A stretch of DNA of 64,000 bases from Chloroflexota bacterium (GCA_017993775.1 JAGOMA010000004.1:124001-188000), one strand, 5' to 3'. Positions 41,817 through 51,800 are shown, numbered from the stretch's first letter. A program made the numbers and translations. Notes: generated by a model not told the origin, from the letters alone.

Positions 41817-42590
41817 ATGCCTTTTATTACCGTCGACTCACACAACTTGTTTTATGCCCAGGTTGGCCAGCCGATGGCCGGACGGCCGTCGCTGGTTTTG
41901 CTGCACGGCGCAGGCGGTTCGCACCTTGTCTGGCCGGGGGAAGTGCTGCGCCTGCCGAACACGGCCGTGTTCGCTCTGGATTTGCCGGGGCACGGCCGTT
42001 CGTCAGGTCCAGGCTGCCAGGCCGTCAGTGCCTACGCGAAATTTGTAGCGGGTTTTCTGGCTGCCTGCGGACTGAATGAGGTGGTGCTGATTGGTCATTC
42101 GCTGGGCGGGGCGATTGCCCAAACACTGGCCGTCCAGCGCCATGCCGCCGTGCGCGGGCTGGTCCTCATCGGCACCGGCTCGCGCCTGCGCGTAGCCGAG
42201 GCCATTCTCGGCCAGATTGTGCCGGACTTCCAAACGGCCGTAGACACCATCAACCATTTCGCCTGGTCGGACCATACTCCACGGCCCGTGGTTGAACACG
42301 GCCGTTCCTTTCTGGCCAATACCGATCCCCAGGTGATGCTGGGCGATTTTACCGCCTGCAATACCTTCGACATCAGCCAGGAATTGGCCCACATCAACCA
42401 ACCCGCATTGGTCGTGGCCGCCGAAGACGACCACCTGACGCCGGTGAAATACGGCCGTTTCCTGGCCGACCACATCCCCAACAGCCAGATAGTGATTTTA
42501 CCCAATGCCGGGCACATGATGATGGTAGAACAGCCAACGGCCGTGGCGGCAGCTATCAGACAATTTTTAGAATCGCAAGCCTGGGGTTGA
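41817..42590 (+). CDS. Alpha/beta hydrolase
   Basis: The 257-residue protein starts behind AAGGAAAC. It has the oxyanion motif LLHGAGGSHLVW, the DLPGHGRSSG strand, nucleophile elbow GHSLGG (about residues 93-98), the acid Asp in VVAAEDDHLTP and the base His in PNAGHMMMVEQP, so the triad is complete. It has no signal peptide. It resembles the general esterase/haloperoxidase-like group of small hydrolases. It follows the GH31 gene after 76 bases and may be cotranscribed, but no pathway link is evident. Seven ACGGCCGT sites lie within it, an extreme density. Confidence 0.92.
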   Translation: MPFITVDSHNLFYAQVGQPMAGRPSLVLLHGAGGSHLVWPGEVLRLPNTAVFALDLPGHGRSSGPGCQAVSAYAKFVAGFLAACGLNEVVLIGHSLGGAIAQTLAVQRHAAVRGLVLIGTGSRLRVAEAILGQIVPDFQTAVDTINHFAWSDHTPRPVVEHGRSFLANTDPQVMLGDFTACNTFDISQELAHINQPALVVAAEDDHLTPVKYGRFLADHIPNSQIVILPNAGHMMMVEQPTAVAAAIRQFLESQAWG

Positions 42591-43583
42591 TTATGCCAGC
42601 TCTGCCAGAGGAATGCCTGGGCGAAGGAACAAATCGGTGGGCGCGGTGCTGGGGACGAGCAAACGCAGAGCGCGCGGTCTGATGGAGACAGTGAACGGCG
42701 TGCGGCCTGCCGGTTCGCCATCGGTCTGGAAAGGAAAAGGCGGGTCGGTTTTGATGTCGATTTTCTCGGCCATCAGCCGGATCACGTCCGGGCGATCGGC
42801 CAGATCGCCAAATTTAGCCAGGGCGAGATAGTGGGCGATGCGCAGCACGCCACGCCCGCGAAAAAGCCATACTTCAAACAGTCCGTCATCCAGGTAAGCC
42901 TGCGGGCTTAATTCAACCATGCCGCCAGCGTAGCGGCGCGAATTGCTGATGAGTACGAGCAAATAATCGTCGGCAAAGGTTTGCCCGTCGACTTCGACAA
43001 CAGCCGTCATTGCAGGCAGGCGCAGCATCACGGGCACGCCCTGAAAAACGTAGCTGATGGGACCAACGCGTTTGGTCCATTTAGGGCGCGGTTCCAGTTC
43101 GTCAACCAGGTAACCATCGGCGCCGACCCCGGCCCACAAGAGCCAGTAACGGCCGTTCTGTGACCCACCTTGTACGGCCGTGTGGCCCAAATCCATTTCC
43201 TGCACACGGCCGTCAGCCAGCACATCAATGGCCTGTAGCAGCCGGTGAGGATTAAACAAACCCGGCAGCGGCATATTCAGCTCTCTGGCAAAGGAATTTG
43301 CTGTGCCCAACGGCAGCGGCGCCATAATTGTTTGCGTCCCCACCAGCCCGTTAGTCACTTCGCCCAGCGTGCCGTCGCCACCGGCCGCCAAGACAAGGCC
43401 GTGTCTGGCGGCGGCGGCTTCACGCGCCAGAACTGTCGCATGACCCACAGCCTGGGTGGGGCGAATGACAACATCCCAACCCCGCGTGCGCCAAAAATCA
43501 GCGACCAGCTCCATAGACGCGGCTAAGTTTGCCGGCCCAGCTAAGGGATTGAAGATCAGGGTCGCAAGCTGCTGTTTTTTCAC
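42591..43583 (-). CDS. Diacylglycerol-kinase-family lipid kinase
   Basis: The 330-residue protein starts at a GTG (43583) with GGGTGG close upstream. It shows the N-terminal strand and glycine loop TLIFNPLAGPANLA, the nucleotide motif GGDGT (68-72), APLPLGTANSFAREL and a late ELSPQAYLDDGLFEVWLF segment, as in the YegS/DgkB-like kinases. It would phosphorylate diacylglycerol or a related lipid at the membrane. Its stop codon abuts the stop of the convergent hydrolase with no spacer. Its start lies 86 bases inside the preceding kinase gene, an unusually long overlap. Confidence 0.93.
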   Translation of the reverse strand: MKKQQLATLIFNPLAGPANLAASMELVADFWRTRGWDVVIRPTQAVGHATVLAREAAAARHGLVLAAGGDGTLGEVTNGLVGTQTIMAPLPLGTANSFARELNMPLPGLFNPHRLLQAIDVLADGRVQEMDLGHTAVQGGSQNGRYWLLWAGVGADGYLVDELEPRPKWTKRVGPISYVFQGVPVMLRLPAMTAVVEVDGQTFADDYLLVLISNSRRYAGGMVELSPQAYLDDGLFEVWLFRGRGVLRIAHYLALAKFGDLADRPDVIRLMAEKIDIKTDPPFPFQTDGEPAGRTPFTVSIRPRALRLLVPSTAPTDLFLRPGIPLAELA

Positions 43584-44166
43584 ATTCCACCCAATAATCG
43601 CGTAATTGCTGCGCCAAATATTCAGGAGAACTCGACGTCGTATCCAATATCAAATGCTCGCCAACTACCGGCTCCTGAGCTTCCACCATCCACTGATAAA
43701 CGACCCAGTCGGCATCTGACTTATCAACGGCATCATGCCCGCGGCTTTGCCGCCGCTTGAGCCGCTGCCTGATGACTTCCTGCGCGGCCTGAACCGTACA
43801 TACAGCCACTGGCGCGCCATTACGCCGCGCCAGTTCGATAAGATAATCCCGGTGAACAGCCAGGTAGTTAGAGCCATCAAAAACCACGCGCTGCCCCTGT
43901 TTCAAGCGCTTTTCGATCAGCCCATAACACACTTCGTAGACGATCATCATCTCCGCCGCCGTATACATGGGCGTCTGGCGAATTTGTGTGCGTACTGCAT
44001 CTGTGGCCACCAGGACAGAAGGCAGCAATTGCTGCAAGGTATCAACGATAGACGATTTGCCGGTTCCGGGCAAGCCAACCATCATCAATAAGCTGCCGCC
44101 TTGGCGCAGCCAGGGCGTTTGTGGCAGTTGGCTGTCTATGTCGTCAACAATTGAATCCAGACGCAT
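43498..44166 (-). CDS. P-loop kinase of the AAA_33/Zeta-like type
   Basis: The 222-residue protein carries Walker A GLPGTGKSS (31-39), an Asp-containing strand VLVATDAVRTQIR, and a RVVFDGSNYLAVHRD motif. This pattern is typical of small predicted kinases related to polynucleotide kinase, Zeta toxin or gluconate kinase. A later Arg-rich lid (RQRLKRRQSRG) fits the same family. No antitoxin is adjacent. The substrate is unknown. The C-terminus runs 86 bases into the lipid-kinase gene; the last about 30 residues look less conserved in style and may be an overlap by-product. Confidence 0.88.
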   Translation of the reverse strand: MRLDSIVDDIDSQLPQTPWLRQGGSLLMMVGLPGTGKSSIVDTLQQLLPSVLVATDAVRTQIRQTPMYTAAEMMIVYEVCYGLIEKRLKQGQRVVFDGSNYLAVHRDYLIELARRNGAPVAVCTVQAAQEVIRQRLKRRQSRGHDAVDKSDADWVVYQWMVEAQEPVVGEHLILDTTSSSPEYLAQQLRDYWVECEKTAACDPDLQSLSWAGKLSRVYGAGR

Positions 44167-44184
44167 GGTAACTCTCGCAGCGAT

Positions 44185-44664
44185 TTACGCCATTTCTGAG
44201 GACCCTGGCTCCATATCGCTTTCTTTGAGAATGGCGAAGGCCCGATCAACATACGTGTCACCATCCACAAAAAGGTCGTTTAATTCGACAGCGGATTGAA
44301 AACGGTCCCAGGTGGTATGAATAAATGTGACACGATGCCAGTGCAGGCTGATAATCGGCCGTTCTAATTGCTGCAACGGACCTAATTGAACTTTGTAATA
44401 AAGGGCATCGGCGCGGGGATGGTCTGGCTCGCCGGGGAAAAGATCGCGGCGTGCCATCAACTCGTGTCCTAACCGGCGGGCAAACGCGTGTACAGCCCAC
44501 TTTTGCGCTCCAAAAGCCTGGCCAAAATAAAAAGCGAAGTATTCGGCAAATAATCCTTTTGGGGCTGCTGCCATGGGGACACGATACCAGCCCTCCCTTT
44601 CAATAAGACTGAAGTCGGCCGGTGTGGGAACGTAAGCTACTAATACACGATCCTCAGGATACAT
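44185..44664 (-). CDS. Unrecognised conserved-looking protein (159 aa)
   Basis: I do not recognise a named family. The soluble protein begins MYPEDRVLVAYVPTPADFSL and contains an aromatic-rich centre (GLFAEYFAFYFGQAFG, KWAVHAFARRLGHEL) and LHWHRVTFIHTTWDRF near the C-terminus, where His and Trp cluster. It is acidic at both ends and has no membrane segment. It is the first gene of a three-gene minus-strand operon (gap of 18 bases to the P-loop kinase). No ribosome site is evident before its ATG, so its message may be short-leadered. Codon use looks ordinary, supporting a real gene. Confidence 0.75.
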   Translation of the reverse strand: MYPEDRVLVAYVPTPADFSLIEREGWYRVPMAAAPKGLFAEYFAFYFGQAFGAQKWAVHAFARRLGHELMARRDLFPGEPDHPRADALYYKVQLGPLQQLERPIISLHWHRVTFIHTTWDRFQSAVELNDLFVDGDTYVDRAFAILKESDMEPGSSEMA

Positions 44665-44853
44665 GGTTTAATACTAATTCAGTTGAAACCTTTGAGCAAT
44701 AGCCACCGAGTCCGCATGGAAGCGGCGCGGAACCCTTGTCACCACATGCCGGGCAGGTTTTAGATTGTAATCCCTGTCCTTATTTACTGTATAATCTGCG
44801 AGAGAATTTATCAACGATTTCTGTTTTGTATGGTTCATTTGGAGGCCGTAGAG

Positions 44854-45960
44854 ATGAAAGACCCACGCATTTCCCGCCTGGCGCATTTACTGGTTAGTTA
44901 TAGTGTGGCCGTCAAACCTGGCGACAAAGTAATGATCCGCGGCAGCAGCGGGTCTCTGCCTCTGGTTGAAGAAACCTTTCGCGAGGTCATTCGCGCAGGA
45001 GGTCACCCGACTGTGTTTTGGGAAGAGGAAATCTTTTCCGAGATCCTGCTGAAAGAGGCAAATGAAGATCAGCTCAGGCATATCAGTGATCCTGTTAAAA
45101 TCACGATGGAAACCTATGACTGTCTGATTGGCCTGCGAGGCAGCTTAAACACGCGCGCGCTAAGCAATGTAGACGCCAGCCGGCAGCAAATTTCGCGGAT
45201 TGCCGGGCGTGATTTGATGAAAACCTTTATGGAGCGAAGCGCTCGAGGCGAGCTGCGTTGGACAACGACAATTTTCCCGACAAATGCCCAGGCCCAAGAG
45301 GCGGATATGTCGCTGACCGATTTTGAAGATTTTGTTTACTCCGCTTGTTATGTTGACAAAGACGATCCGGTAGGTGAATGGCAGAAGGTGCGCGCCAGAC
45401 AACAAATATGGGTGGATTGGCTGGCGGGCAAAGATCGCGTTGTGGTAAAGGGACCCAATGTGGATTTGACCCTGTCGATCAAGGGCCGCATGTTTATTAA
45501 CGCGGACGGCACGGCAAATATGCCAGACGGAGAGGTGTTCACAGGGCCGGTTGAGGATTCGGTAAATGGGTGGATTCGGTATACATACCCGGCCATTTAC
45601 AGCGGGCGCGAGGTGGAAGGGATTGAGCTGAGGTTTGTGGACGGCCGTGTCACTGACGCCAGCGCTAAAAAGAACGAAGAGTTTCTCATCAGCGTGCTGG
45701 ATACAGACCCTGGGTCCCGCTATTTGGGCGAGTTTGCCATTGGCACCAACTATGGCATTGACCGCTTCACCAAATCAATTTTGTATGATGAGAAGATTGG
45801 CGGCACCCTGCACACGGCCGTTGGCAGCGGTTATCCCGAAACTGGCAGCCAAAACAAATCCTCCGTCCACTGGGACATGATTTGCGACATGCGTAACGGC
45901 GGGCAAATCTGGGTCGATGGCGATCTGTTTTACGCAAACGGTCAGTTCGAGGTCTTCTAA
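44854..45960 (+). CDS. M29-family aminopeptidase (AmpS/thermophilic aminopeptidase type)
   Basis: I place the start at the ATG at 44854, 8 bases after GGAGG; an upstream in-frame ATG has no ribosome site. The product has 368 residues. The N-terminal Rossmann-like half (LVSYSVAVKPGDKVMIRG) and the C-terminal metal-binding half (EEFLISVLDTDPGSRYLGEFAIGTN, then FTKSILYDEKIGGTLHTAVG and SSVHWDMICDMR) show the Glu, His and Asp residues of the M29 metal centre. Members remove N-terminal residues from peptides in the cytoplasm using two metal ions. It is followed 8 bases later by mutM and is probably cotranscribed. Confidence 0.94.
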   Translation: MKDPRISRLAHLLVSYSVAVKPGDKVMIRGSSGSLPLVEETFREVIRAGGHPTVFWEEEIFSEILLKEANEDQLRHISDPVKITMETYDCLIGLRGSLNTRALSNVDASRQQISRIAGRDLMKTFMERSARGELRWTTTIFPTNAQAQEADMSLTDFEDFVYSACYVDKDDPVGEWQKVRARQQIWVDWLAGKDRVVVKGPNVDLTLSIKGRMFINADGTANMPDGEVFTGPVEDSVNGWIRYTYPAIYSGREVEGIELRFVDGRVTDASAKKNEEFLISVLDTDPGSRYLGEFAIGTNYGIDRFTKSILYDEKIGGTLHTAVGSGYPETGSQNKSSVHWDMICDMRNGGQIWVDGDLFYANGQFEVF

Positions 45961-45968
45961 GCGCCATA

Positions 45969-46781
45969 ATGCCCGAATTACCGGAAGTAGAAACCACTGT
46001 GCGCGCGCTGCGCCAGCCGCTAATCGGCAGCACGATTACCGATGTGCGCAGCGATTGGCCGCGCCAGATTATCACCCCCGATCTGGCGGAGCTGCGGGTC
46101 AGGATATACGGTCTTAAAATCCTGGCCATTAACCGCCGGGGCAAATATCTGGTGTTTACGCTAAACGGCCGTGAAACGCTCATCATCCACCTGAAAATGT
46201 CCGGGCATCTGTCTGTGGTGGACCAGGCCGCGCCTGCCACAAAGCATGTGCACACAACGTTTGGCCTGGCCGACGGCCGTGAACTTCGCTTTAGCGACAC
46301 CCGCAAGTTTGGCCGGGTTTACCTGGTTACGGATCCGGCGGAAATTTTGGGCAAGCTGGGTCCGGAACCGCTGGCCCCTGAATTCACGACCGATGTGCTG
46401 GCCGGCCGGCTGGCCGGCCGGCGGCGCGCGCTCAAACCATTGCTGCTCGACCAGACCATCATTGCCGGCATTGGCAATATCTATGCCGACGAATCGCTGT
46501 TTTACGCCGGGATTGATCCACGGCGCACGGCCGTGTCCCTTTCCCCAGCGGAAATATCTCGGCTTTATACGGCCGTGCAAAAAGTGCTGCGCCTGGGCAT
46601 TGCCCGCGAAGGAGCCAGCATCAGCACCTACATCAAACCAGATGGCCAAAAAGGCGACATGCAGAACGCGGTCGCCGTTTTCCGCCGCACTGGCGATCCG
46701 TGTTATGAGTGCCAAACACCCATCGTTCGCATCGTCTTGGGCGACCGCAGCACTCACTTTTGTCCGCACTGCCAACATTAA
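45969..46781 (+). CDS. mutM: Formamidopyrimidine-DNA glycosylase
   Basis: The 270-residue protein begins MPELPEVETTVRALRQPL, giving the catalytic Pro2 and Glu3. A conserved Lys lies in HLKMSGHLSV. The helix-two-turn-helix region includes NIYADESLFYAGIDP, and the C-terminal zinc finger has two CxxC pairs (CYEC and CPHC). The enzyme removes oxidised purines such as 8-oxoguanine and cuts the strand by beta,delta-elimination. All key residues and the usual length are intact. It sits between the M29 aminopeptidase and a protein of unknown function. Four ACGGCCGT copies lie in the gene. Confidence 0.97.
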   Translation: MPELPEVETTVRALRQPLIGSTITDVRSDWPRQIITPDLAELRVRIYGLKILAINRRGKYLVFTLNGRETLIIHLKMSGHLSVVDQAAPATKHVHTTFGLADGRELRFSDTRKFGRVYLVTDPAEILGKLGPEPLAPEFTTDVLAGRLAGRRRALKPLLLDQTIIAGIGNIYADESLFYAGIDPRRTAVSLSPAEISRLYTAVQKVLRLGIAREGASISTYIKPDGQKGDMQNAVAVFRRTGDPCYECQTPIVRIVLGDRSTHFCPHCQH

Positions 46782-46858
46782 AAGGTCATGGCGCGCCGCC
46801 AGACCAGGAATTTTTCTACCCGATTGGGTGAACAAAACCCCAAAAGGAATAAAACACA

Positions 46859-47521
46859 ATGCGAAACGAAATTGAAATTATGCGAATCTTACGCCTTCCA
46901 CCTCTGGGTAAGCTGGTGGTAGAAATTAACGAGCAGCGGTACGAAACCGCAGCCGAGATCACCGACCCCAAACTCCGGCAAAGAATCCTGGCGGCGATTG
47001 GCGAACTGGTTGTGCTGGCCGGAGGATACCAAAACCTGGTCGATGTGGGCGTGGCTCCTATTCTGAAATACGACACGCCTGCGCCGCAAGCCGCTCCGGC
47101 CGAAACCGAAGAAGTGTCGCCAGAAAAGGCTCGCAAACAGGCAGAATTTCTGGCGCAGCTCGAAGCCCAGCGCGATCAACTGACCGGCAAACCGCCCAAA
47201 GGCGGCTTTCGGCTGTTCAACCGCCCAGAGCCGGTAACAAACGCCGAGCCGCTGGTCACCTTTACCCCGGTTGGCGACGTAAAGCCAATCGTTGAGCCGG
47301 CCAAGCCGCAAAGCATCGCCGAACAGATTGACGCCATTTTACAAAAGCATCTGGCGACAGACCCCAAGATGGCCAACCACAGCGTCCGCCTGCGCCAAAA
47401 CGCCACCGGCGGCTTGCGCATTGAAGTGGATGGCAAACGTTACGAAAAACCTGCGGATATCCCAGATAAAGATATACAGCTAATGATTAAAATGGCCGTG
47501 AAGGAATGGAACGACGGGTAG
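46859..47521 (+). CDS. Protein of unknown function with an internal duplication
   Basis: The 220-residue soluble protein starts behind AAGGAATAAAACACA. I do not recognise a family. Its N-terminal part (LVVEINEQRYETAAEITD) and C-terminal part (LRIEVDGKRYEKPADIPD) are clearly related: each is a strand-turn-strand ending in RYE(T/K) followed by an acidic turn and an amphipathic helix. The two units are joined by a charged, Pro-rich middle of about 120 residues with a predicted helix (SPEKARKQAEFLAQLEAQRD). This suggests a two-headed binding protein. It follows mutM by 77 bases. Confidence 0.78.
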   Translation: MRNEIEIMRILRLPPLGKLVVEINEQRYETAAEITDPKLRQRILAAIGELVVLAGGYQNLVDVGVAPILKYDTPAPQAAPAETEEVSPEKARKQAEFLAQLEAQRDQLTGKPPKGGFRLFNRPEPVTNAEPLVTFTPVGDVKPIVEPAKPQSIAEQIDAILQKHLATDPKMANHSVRLRQNATGGLRIEVDGKRYEKPADIPDKDIQLMIKMAVKEWNDG

Positions 47522-47550
47522 GGCACGGGGGAAATGGCGTGGTGTGTAGG

Positions 47551-47566
47551 GGATTGGAGATTGGGT
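47551..47566. repeat. GGAGATTGG spacer repeat
   Basis: GGGGATTGGAGATTGGG lies in the spacer after the unknown gene and matches units at about 18,021 and 41,751. Confidence 0.45.
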
Positions 47567-47670
47567 GATTTCTTGCACCCGAGTAAATTCGTGTCGTCTG
47601 TGTATCCATTTTCACTTTTCCGACAGCCTGCCAGGGCAGAAATTTCAAATTGCGATTTATGATTTACGGA

Positions 47671-48762
47671 TTACCCGATATGGTCACGATTCTCCCGAAG
47701 GGGGAGAGCGGGGGCTGTTTTGGGCAATACGGATTCAAAGTGGGAAATAAGGCGCATACGGCCGTCTGCCGGCAAAAACGCCGTCGACGCAGCATTAAAC
47801 ACCATCCGGCGCAGTTGGTGGTAGGGCAGCCCTAAATCCTGCATCGCTACTTCATACTCATCACTCAGAGTTAAATTGCTGACGCACGGATCGTCGGTGT
47901 TCAGGGTCGCCAATATGTTCAGGTCTAGCATATCAACCAACGGGTGCTGACTGATGCTGTGCACAACACCGGTTTGCAAGTTGCTCGTCAGGCACACTTC
48001 CAGCGCAATATTGCGCTCCTGAATCAATTTTAACACCCAAGAATTTTCAATGGCGCGCACCCCATGCCCCACGCGATCGGCATAGAGCGTTTCAATCGCC
48101 TGACGCACGCCTACGGCGCTGGCCCATTCGCCGGCGTGGATGGTGACGCCTAACCCAACTTCTTTGGCGGTTTTAAAAATGGGCGTGAAGGGCGCGGGTG
48201 AATATTTGACCTCATCGCCCGCGAGATCGAGGCCGACGATGCCTTTATTGACCCGGTCGTAGGCAATTTGGGCAACATGGTAAGCCTGAGCCACCGGTTC
48301 GTGGCGCACCAATGTGACGATCAAACCTACCTGGATGTTATAGTCGCGGCTGGCTTGCTGCACGGCCGTTATCACCCAATCCGTCACCTCCCCCCAATCA
48401 AACCCCCGCACACGGGCCAAAGCTTGCGGGCTAAAGCGCAGCTCCAGGTAATGAATGTTATCCACCGCCGCATCGGCCACAGCCTCATACGCCACACGAC
48501 TAATGGCCTGCGGGCTGCGGTAGAAGTGGCGTAATATCTCAAATTTGCTTAAAAAGGCTTCGTGATCTGGGGGGTCATCGGTAATTTGCACAAACGGCCG
48601 TAACTTCTCTAAATTAGCGGCCGGCAAATCTAAACCATACTCGCGGGCAATTTCCAATAACGTACTCAAGCGAAGCGAGCCTTCTAAATGGCGATGAAGA
48701 TCGATTTTAGGCATCGCCTTTAAATATTCTTTTGACAACGTGATGTTTCCGTTTTTGTGCAT
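47671..48762 (-). CDS. add: Adenosine deaminase
   Basis: The 363-residue protein has the metal-binding DLHRHLEGS (about 21-29), the HAGEWA motif with the zinc His and proton-transferring region, VGHGVRAIE, and the C-terminal TLNTDDPCVSN with the metal-binding Asp. It converts adenosine (or deoxyadenosine) to inosine in the purine salvage pathway; some homologues act on adenine or other aminopurines, and the sequence does not exclude this. It has no signal peptide. It is transcribed alone, convergent with the preceding operon. Confidence 0.92.
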   Translation of the reverse strand: MHKNGNITLSKEYLKAMPKIDLHRHLEGSLRLSTLLEIAREYGLDLPAANLEKLRPFVQITDDPPDHEAFLSKFEILRHFYRSPQAISRVAYEAVADAAVDNIHYLELRFSPQALARVRGFDWGEVTDWVITAVQQASRDYNIQVGLIVTLVRHEPVAQAYHVAQIAYDRVNKGIVGLDLAGDEVKYSPAPFTPIFKTAKEVGLGVTIHAGEWASAVGVRQAIETLYADRVGHGVRAIENSWVLKLIQERNIALEVCLTSNLQTGVVHSISQHPLVDMLDLNILATLNTDDPCVSNLTLSDEYEVAMQDLGLPYHQLRRMVFNAASTAFLPADGRMRLISHFESVLPKTAPALPLRENRDHIG

Positions 48763-48807
48763 ACTACCACTACCAACGTACGGTCAACCCAATAAGCGCC
48801 AACAACT

Positions 48808-51800
48808 TCAACTTTTAACCGGCTCGCCGTGCGCCCGCCTCGTCTTTGGCAGCGCAAAATAAAACGAACTACCTTCATTCGGCTCGCTTTCAACCCAAAT
48901 TTTGCCCTGATGGGCATCCACAATACGCTTCACAATCGCCAAACCGATGCCCGTCCCCCCAAAACGCCGCCGCGACGAGCCGTCGATCTGGTAAAATCGG
49001 TCAAAAATACGTGATTGTTTCTCTTTCGGCATGCCAATGCCCTGGTCGGAAACAATCACGCGAACTTCTTGTTCATCATCTTCCAATCGCACCCGAATCG
49101 TACCGCCATCAGGACTAAACTTCATGGCATTGGCGATCAGGTTGTCTAACACCTGATTAATACGACCTTTGTCCACCGGCGCGATTCCCTCGGTGGGCGG
49201 CAGATCCGCCTCCACGAGCAAGCCTTTCTTCTCCGCCACCATGCGGTGCCCAGCAATGGCCTTTTGAATCAGGTCCGAAATAGAACAAGGCGCGACTTGC
49301 AAATTTCCGGCATCAATGCGCTGCAAAGTGATGATATCGTCGATCAATCTCGTAATTTCATCGGTTTTTGTGGCCACAATTTGCAGCGCATCTTGTTGGG
49401 CGGGCGTCACCAGACCCATTTCGCCATCCATCAACAAATCAACATAGCCTTTCACAAAGGTTAGCGGCGTGCGCAACTCGTGGGAGACATTTTGAACCAG
49501 CTCGTCTTTTAAGCGGTCGCTTTCCTTTAATTCATCATATGCTTCCGTCAGTTCCTGGGCGCGCGCTTCCACTTCCTCGAACAGCCCAGCATTGGAGATG
49601 GCAATGCTCACCTGGGCGGCGGCAATGGTCATCAACTGGATATCCGATTCGCTGAAGGCGTTGGCTTTGTCGCTGTCTATCGTCAACGTGCCGATGGTTT
49701 CGCCGCGCACAATGAGCGGCACTACCAGCAGGCTGCGGACAATATCGCTGAAGAAAAGGAACTGGGGTTCTTCGTAGGTGTCCCGAATGTATACCAAGTC
49801 ACCGTCGCGCACCACTTCACCAGAAATACTTTCATCAACCTGCATTCTAGCCTGCATGTATTCTTCATCGACGCCTACGGCCGCAGCGACGATCAGTTCT
49901 TTTCTATCTTCGGTTAGCATGGTGATGGTGCTGGCGCGGGCATTGAGGAGACCTTGCAAAATCTGAACGGTTGTCTGCAATACGGAGCGGATTTTTAGCT
50001 TACCTGTTACTTTTTGGGCCATGTCCACCAGCGCGGACATATCGCGCAGTCGCCGTTGTGACTCATCGAAAAGGCGGGCGTTTCGCACAGCCACGGCCGC
50101 CTGATCGGCTAGCAAGTTCAGCAGCAAAATTTCATCTTTGGTAAAGACGTGGGCGTGCAGGTAGGTGATGGTAAATGCGCCAATTACTTCATCGCCGCGC
50201 TTGAGGGGGAATCCGGCGATGGCCTGGATGCCCCATTCTTTGGCTCCTTTGGATTGGAAGAGCGGGTGTTCAGCCGCGTTGTTGATGATTACCGGTTCGC
50301 CGCGTTTGACGACGGTAGATGTAAGGCCATCGGGCCGAACGGCCGTTACCGCCGCATTGCGACGGCCGTCTCGCCATAAAGCGGACCCAAAGGTAAATTG
50401 TCCGGTTGCCTGATCGTATAAATAAATGTGCAGGTTGGTGGCGTCTACCAACTTCAGCGCCGACTCGGTGATGGCGTCTAAAACGGTGGTTTGTTTGAGC
50501 GGGGTGTTGAGCTGAAGAACGATGTTGTGGAAGGTAGCCAGTTCTTCAACCCGGCGCTGCGCCTGGGCAAATAAATGGGCGTGCTCGATGGCAATGGCCG
50601 CCTGTCCGGCCAGGTTTTGGGCCAACCGACGCTCACCTGTGGTAAACGACCGCAGGTCTGACACTTGCCCCAGGGCAAGCAGCCCCAAAACATCGTCGCC
50701 GCGAACCAGGGGGACCAGGAGAACGGCCGTCAGCCCGGCGGCCGTTAACATTGTTTGCCGATCGAGGGTGTGGGCGTTATCGGAGCGCAGCGTATAGGCT
50801 TCGCGCGTATCAAAAATGTATTGAATGATCTCGTTTTTCTCCAGGTTTTCCACCCGGCTAAGGCCGATAGCCTCCGGGGGTGCGCCTGTCGCTGCGGCCT
50901 GGCTCATTTTTTGTCGCAGGTTACTATGGGCAGCCTGGACAAGATGGTGTCGACCACGATCCCAAACAAAAATAGTGCAACTATCGACTTGCAAAGCGCG
51001 CACCATTTCAGCGACGACAGATTGCAAGACAAATTCCTGGTCCAGATTGGCTGTCATGGTGGCGCTGGCCTGGTAGAGCGTGCTGAGTTCGTTCAACTGC
51101 TGCTGAGTTTGGCGGTAAAGGCGGGCGTTTTGCAAGGCAACGGCCGTGTGCGCGGCCAACGTGGCGCACAGCCACTGCTGCTGCTTGCCAAACATATCTG
51201 GCTGCTCGCTCTGGATAATCAACACGCCCAACATTTCGCCGCCGGCAATAAACGGAGTGCCCAGCCAGCTCTTCACCCTGTCGCTGTCAGGAAAAGGTGT
51301 TACCTGGGCAATCGCGGCCGGGTTTGGCAGTAAAATCGCTTCCCGGTACTGGCGAATTTCGCGCAAGAGCGGGTTGTCTTGCCACATGGCTTCCAGTTCG
51401 GCTGGCGCATGCTCCAATGGGCGATCCCCGACATCATGACTGGCGACAAATTTAAACCGGCGATTTTCCGACAAAAAGATGTAAGCGGTATCAAAAATCA
51501 GGACGCCATTTAACGCCAGTGTCAACTGCTTGAGGATAGCGTCTTGTTTTAAGGTACTGCTGATGGCGGAAATTGCCTGCCGCAGCGCTACGGCAATCTG
51601 ATAATCATGGGTGCCTTTGGCGATCAGGTCTTGGGCGTGGGCATAGAGATAAGCATTGTGCACGGCCGTGGCCAGATGTGACGCCACCGCTTGCAAAATC
51701 TCAAAATCTGCCGCCTCAAACAGGTGGCTTTTGTTGCTTTGCACAGAAATCGCGCCCAACACATCGTCGCCAAAGAGCAGGGGCACGCACATAACGGAAC

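Noticed and set aside
43498-44166. Zeta toxin of a toxin-antitoxin pair
   Set aside because: The P-loop kinase has a Zeta-like layout, but no small antitoxin gene is adjacent and the neighbours are a lipid kinase and an unknown protein.
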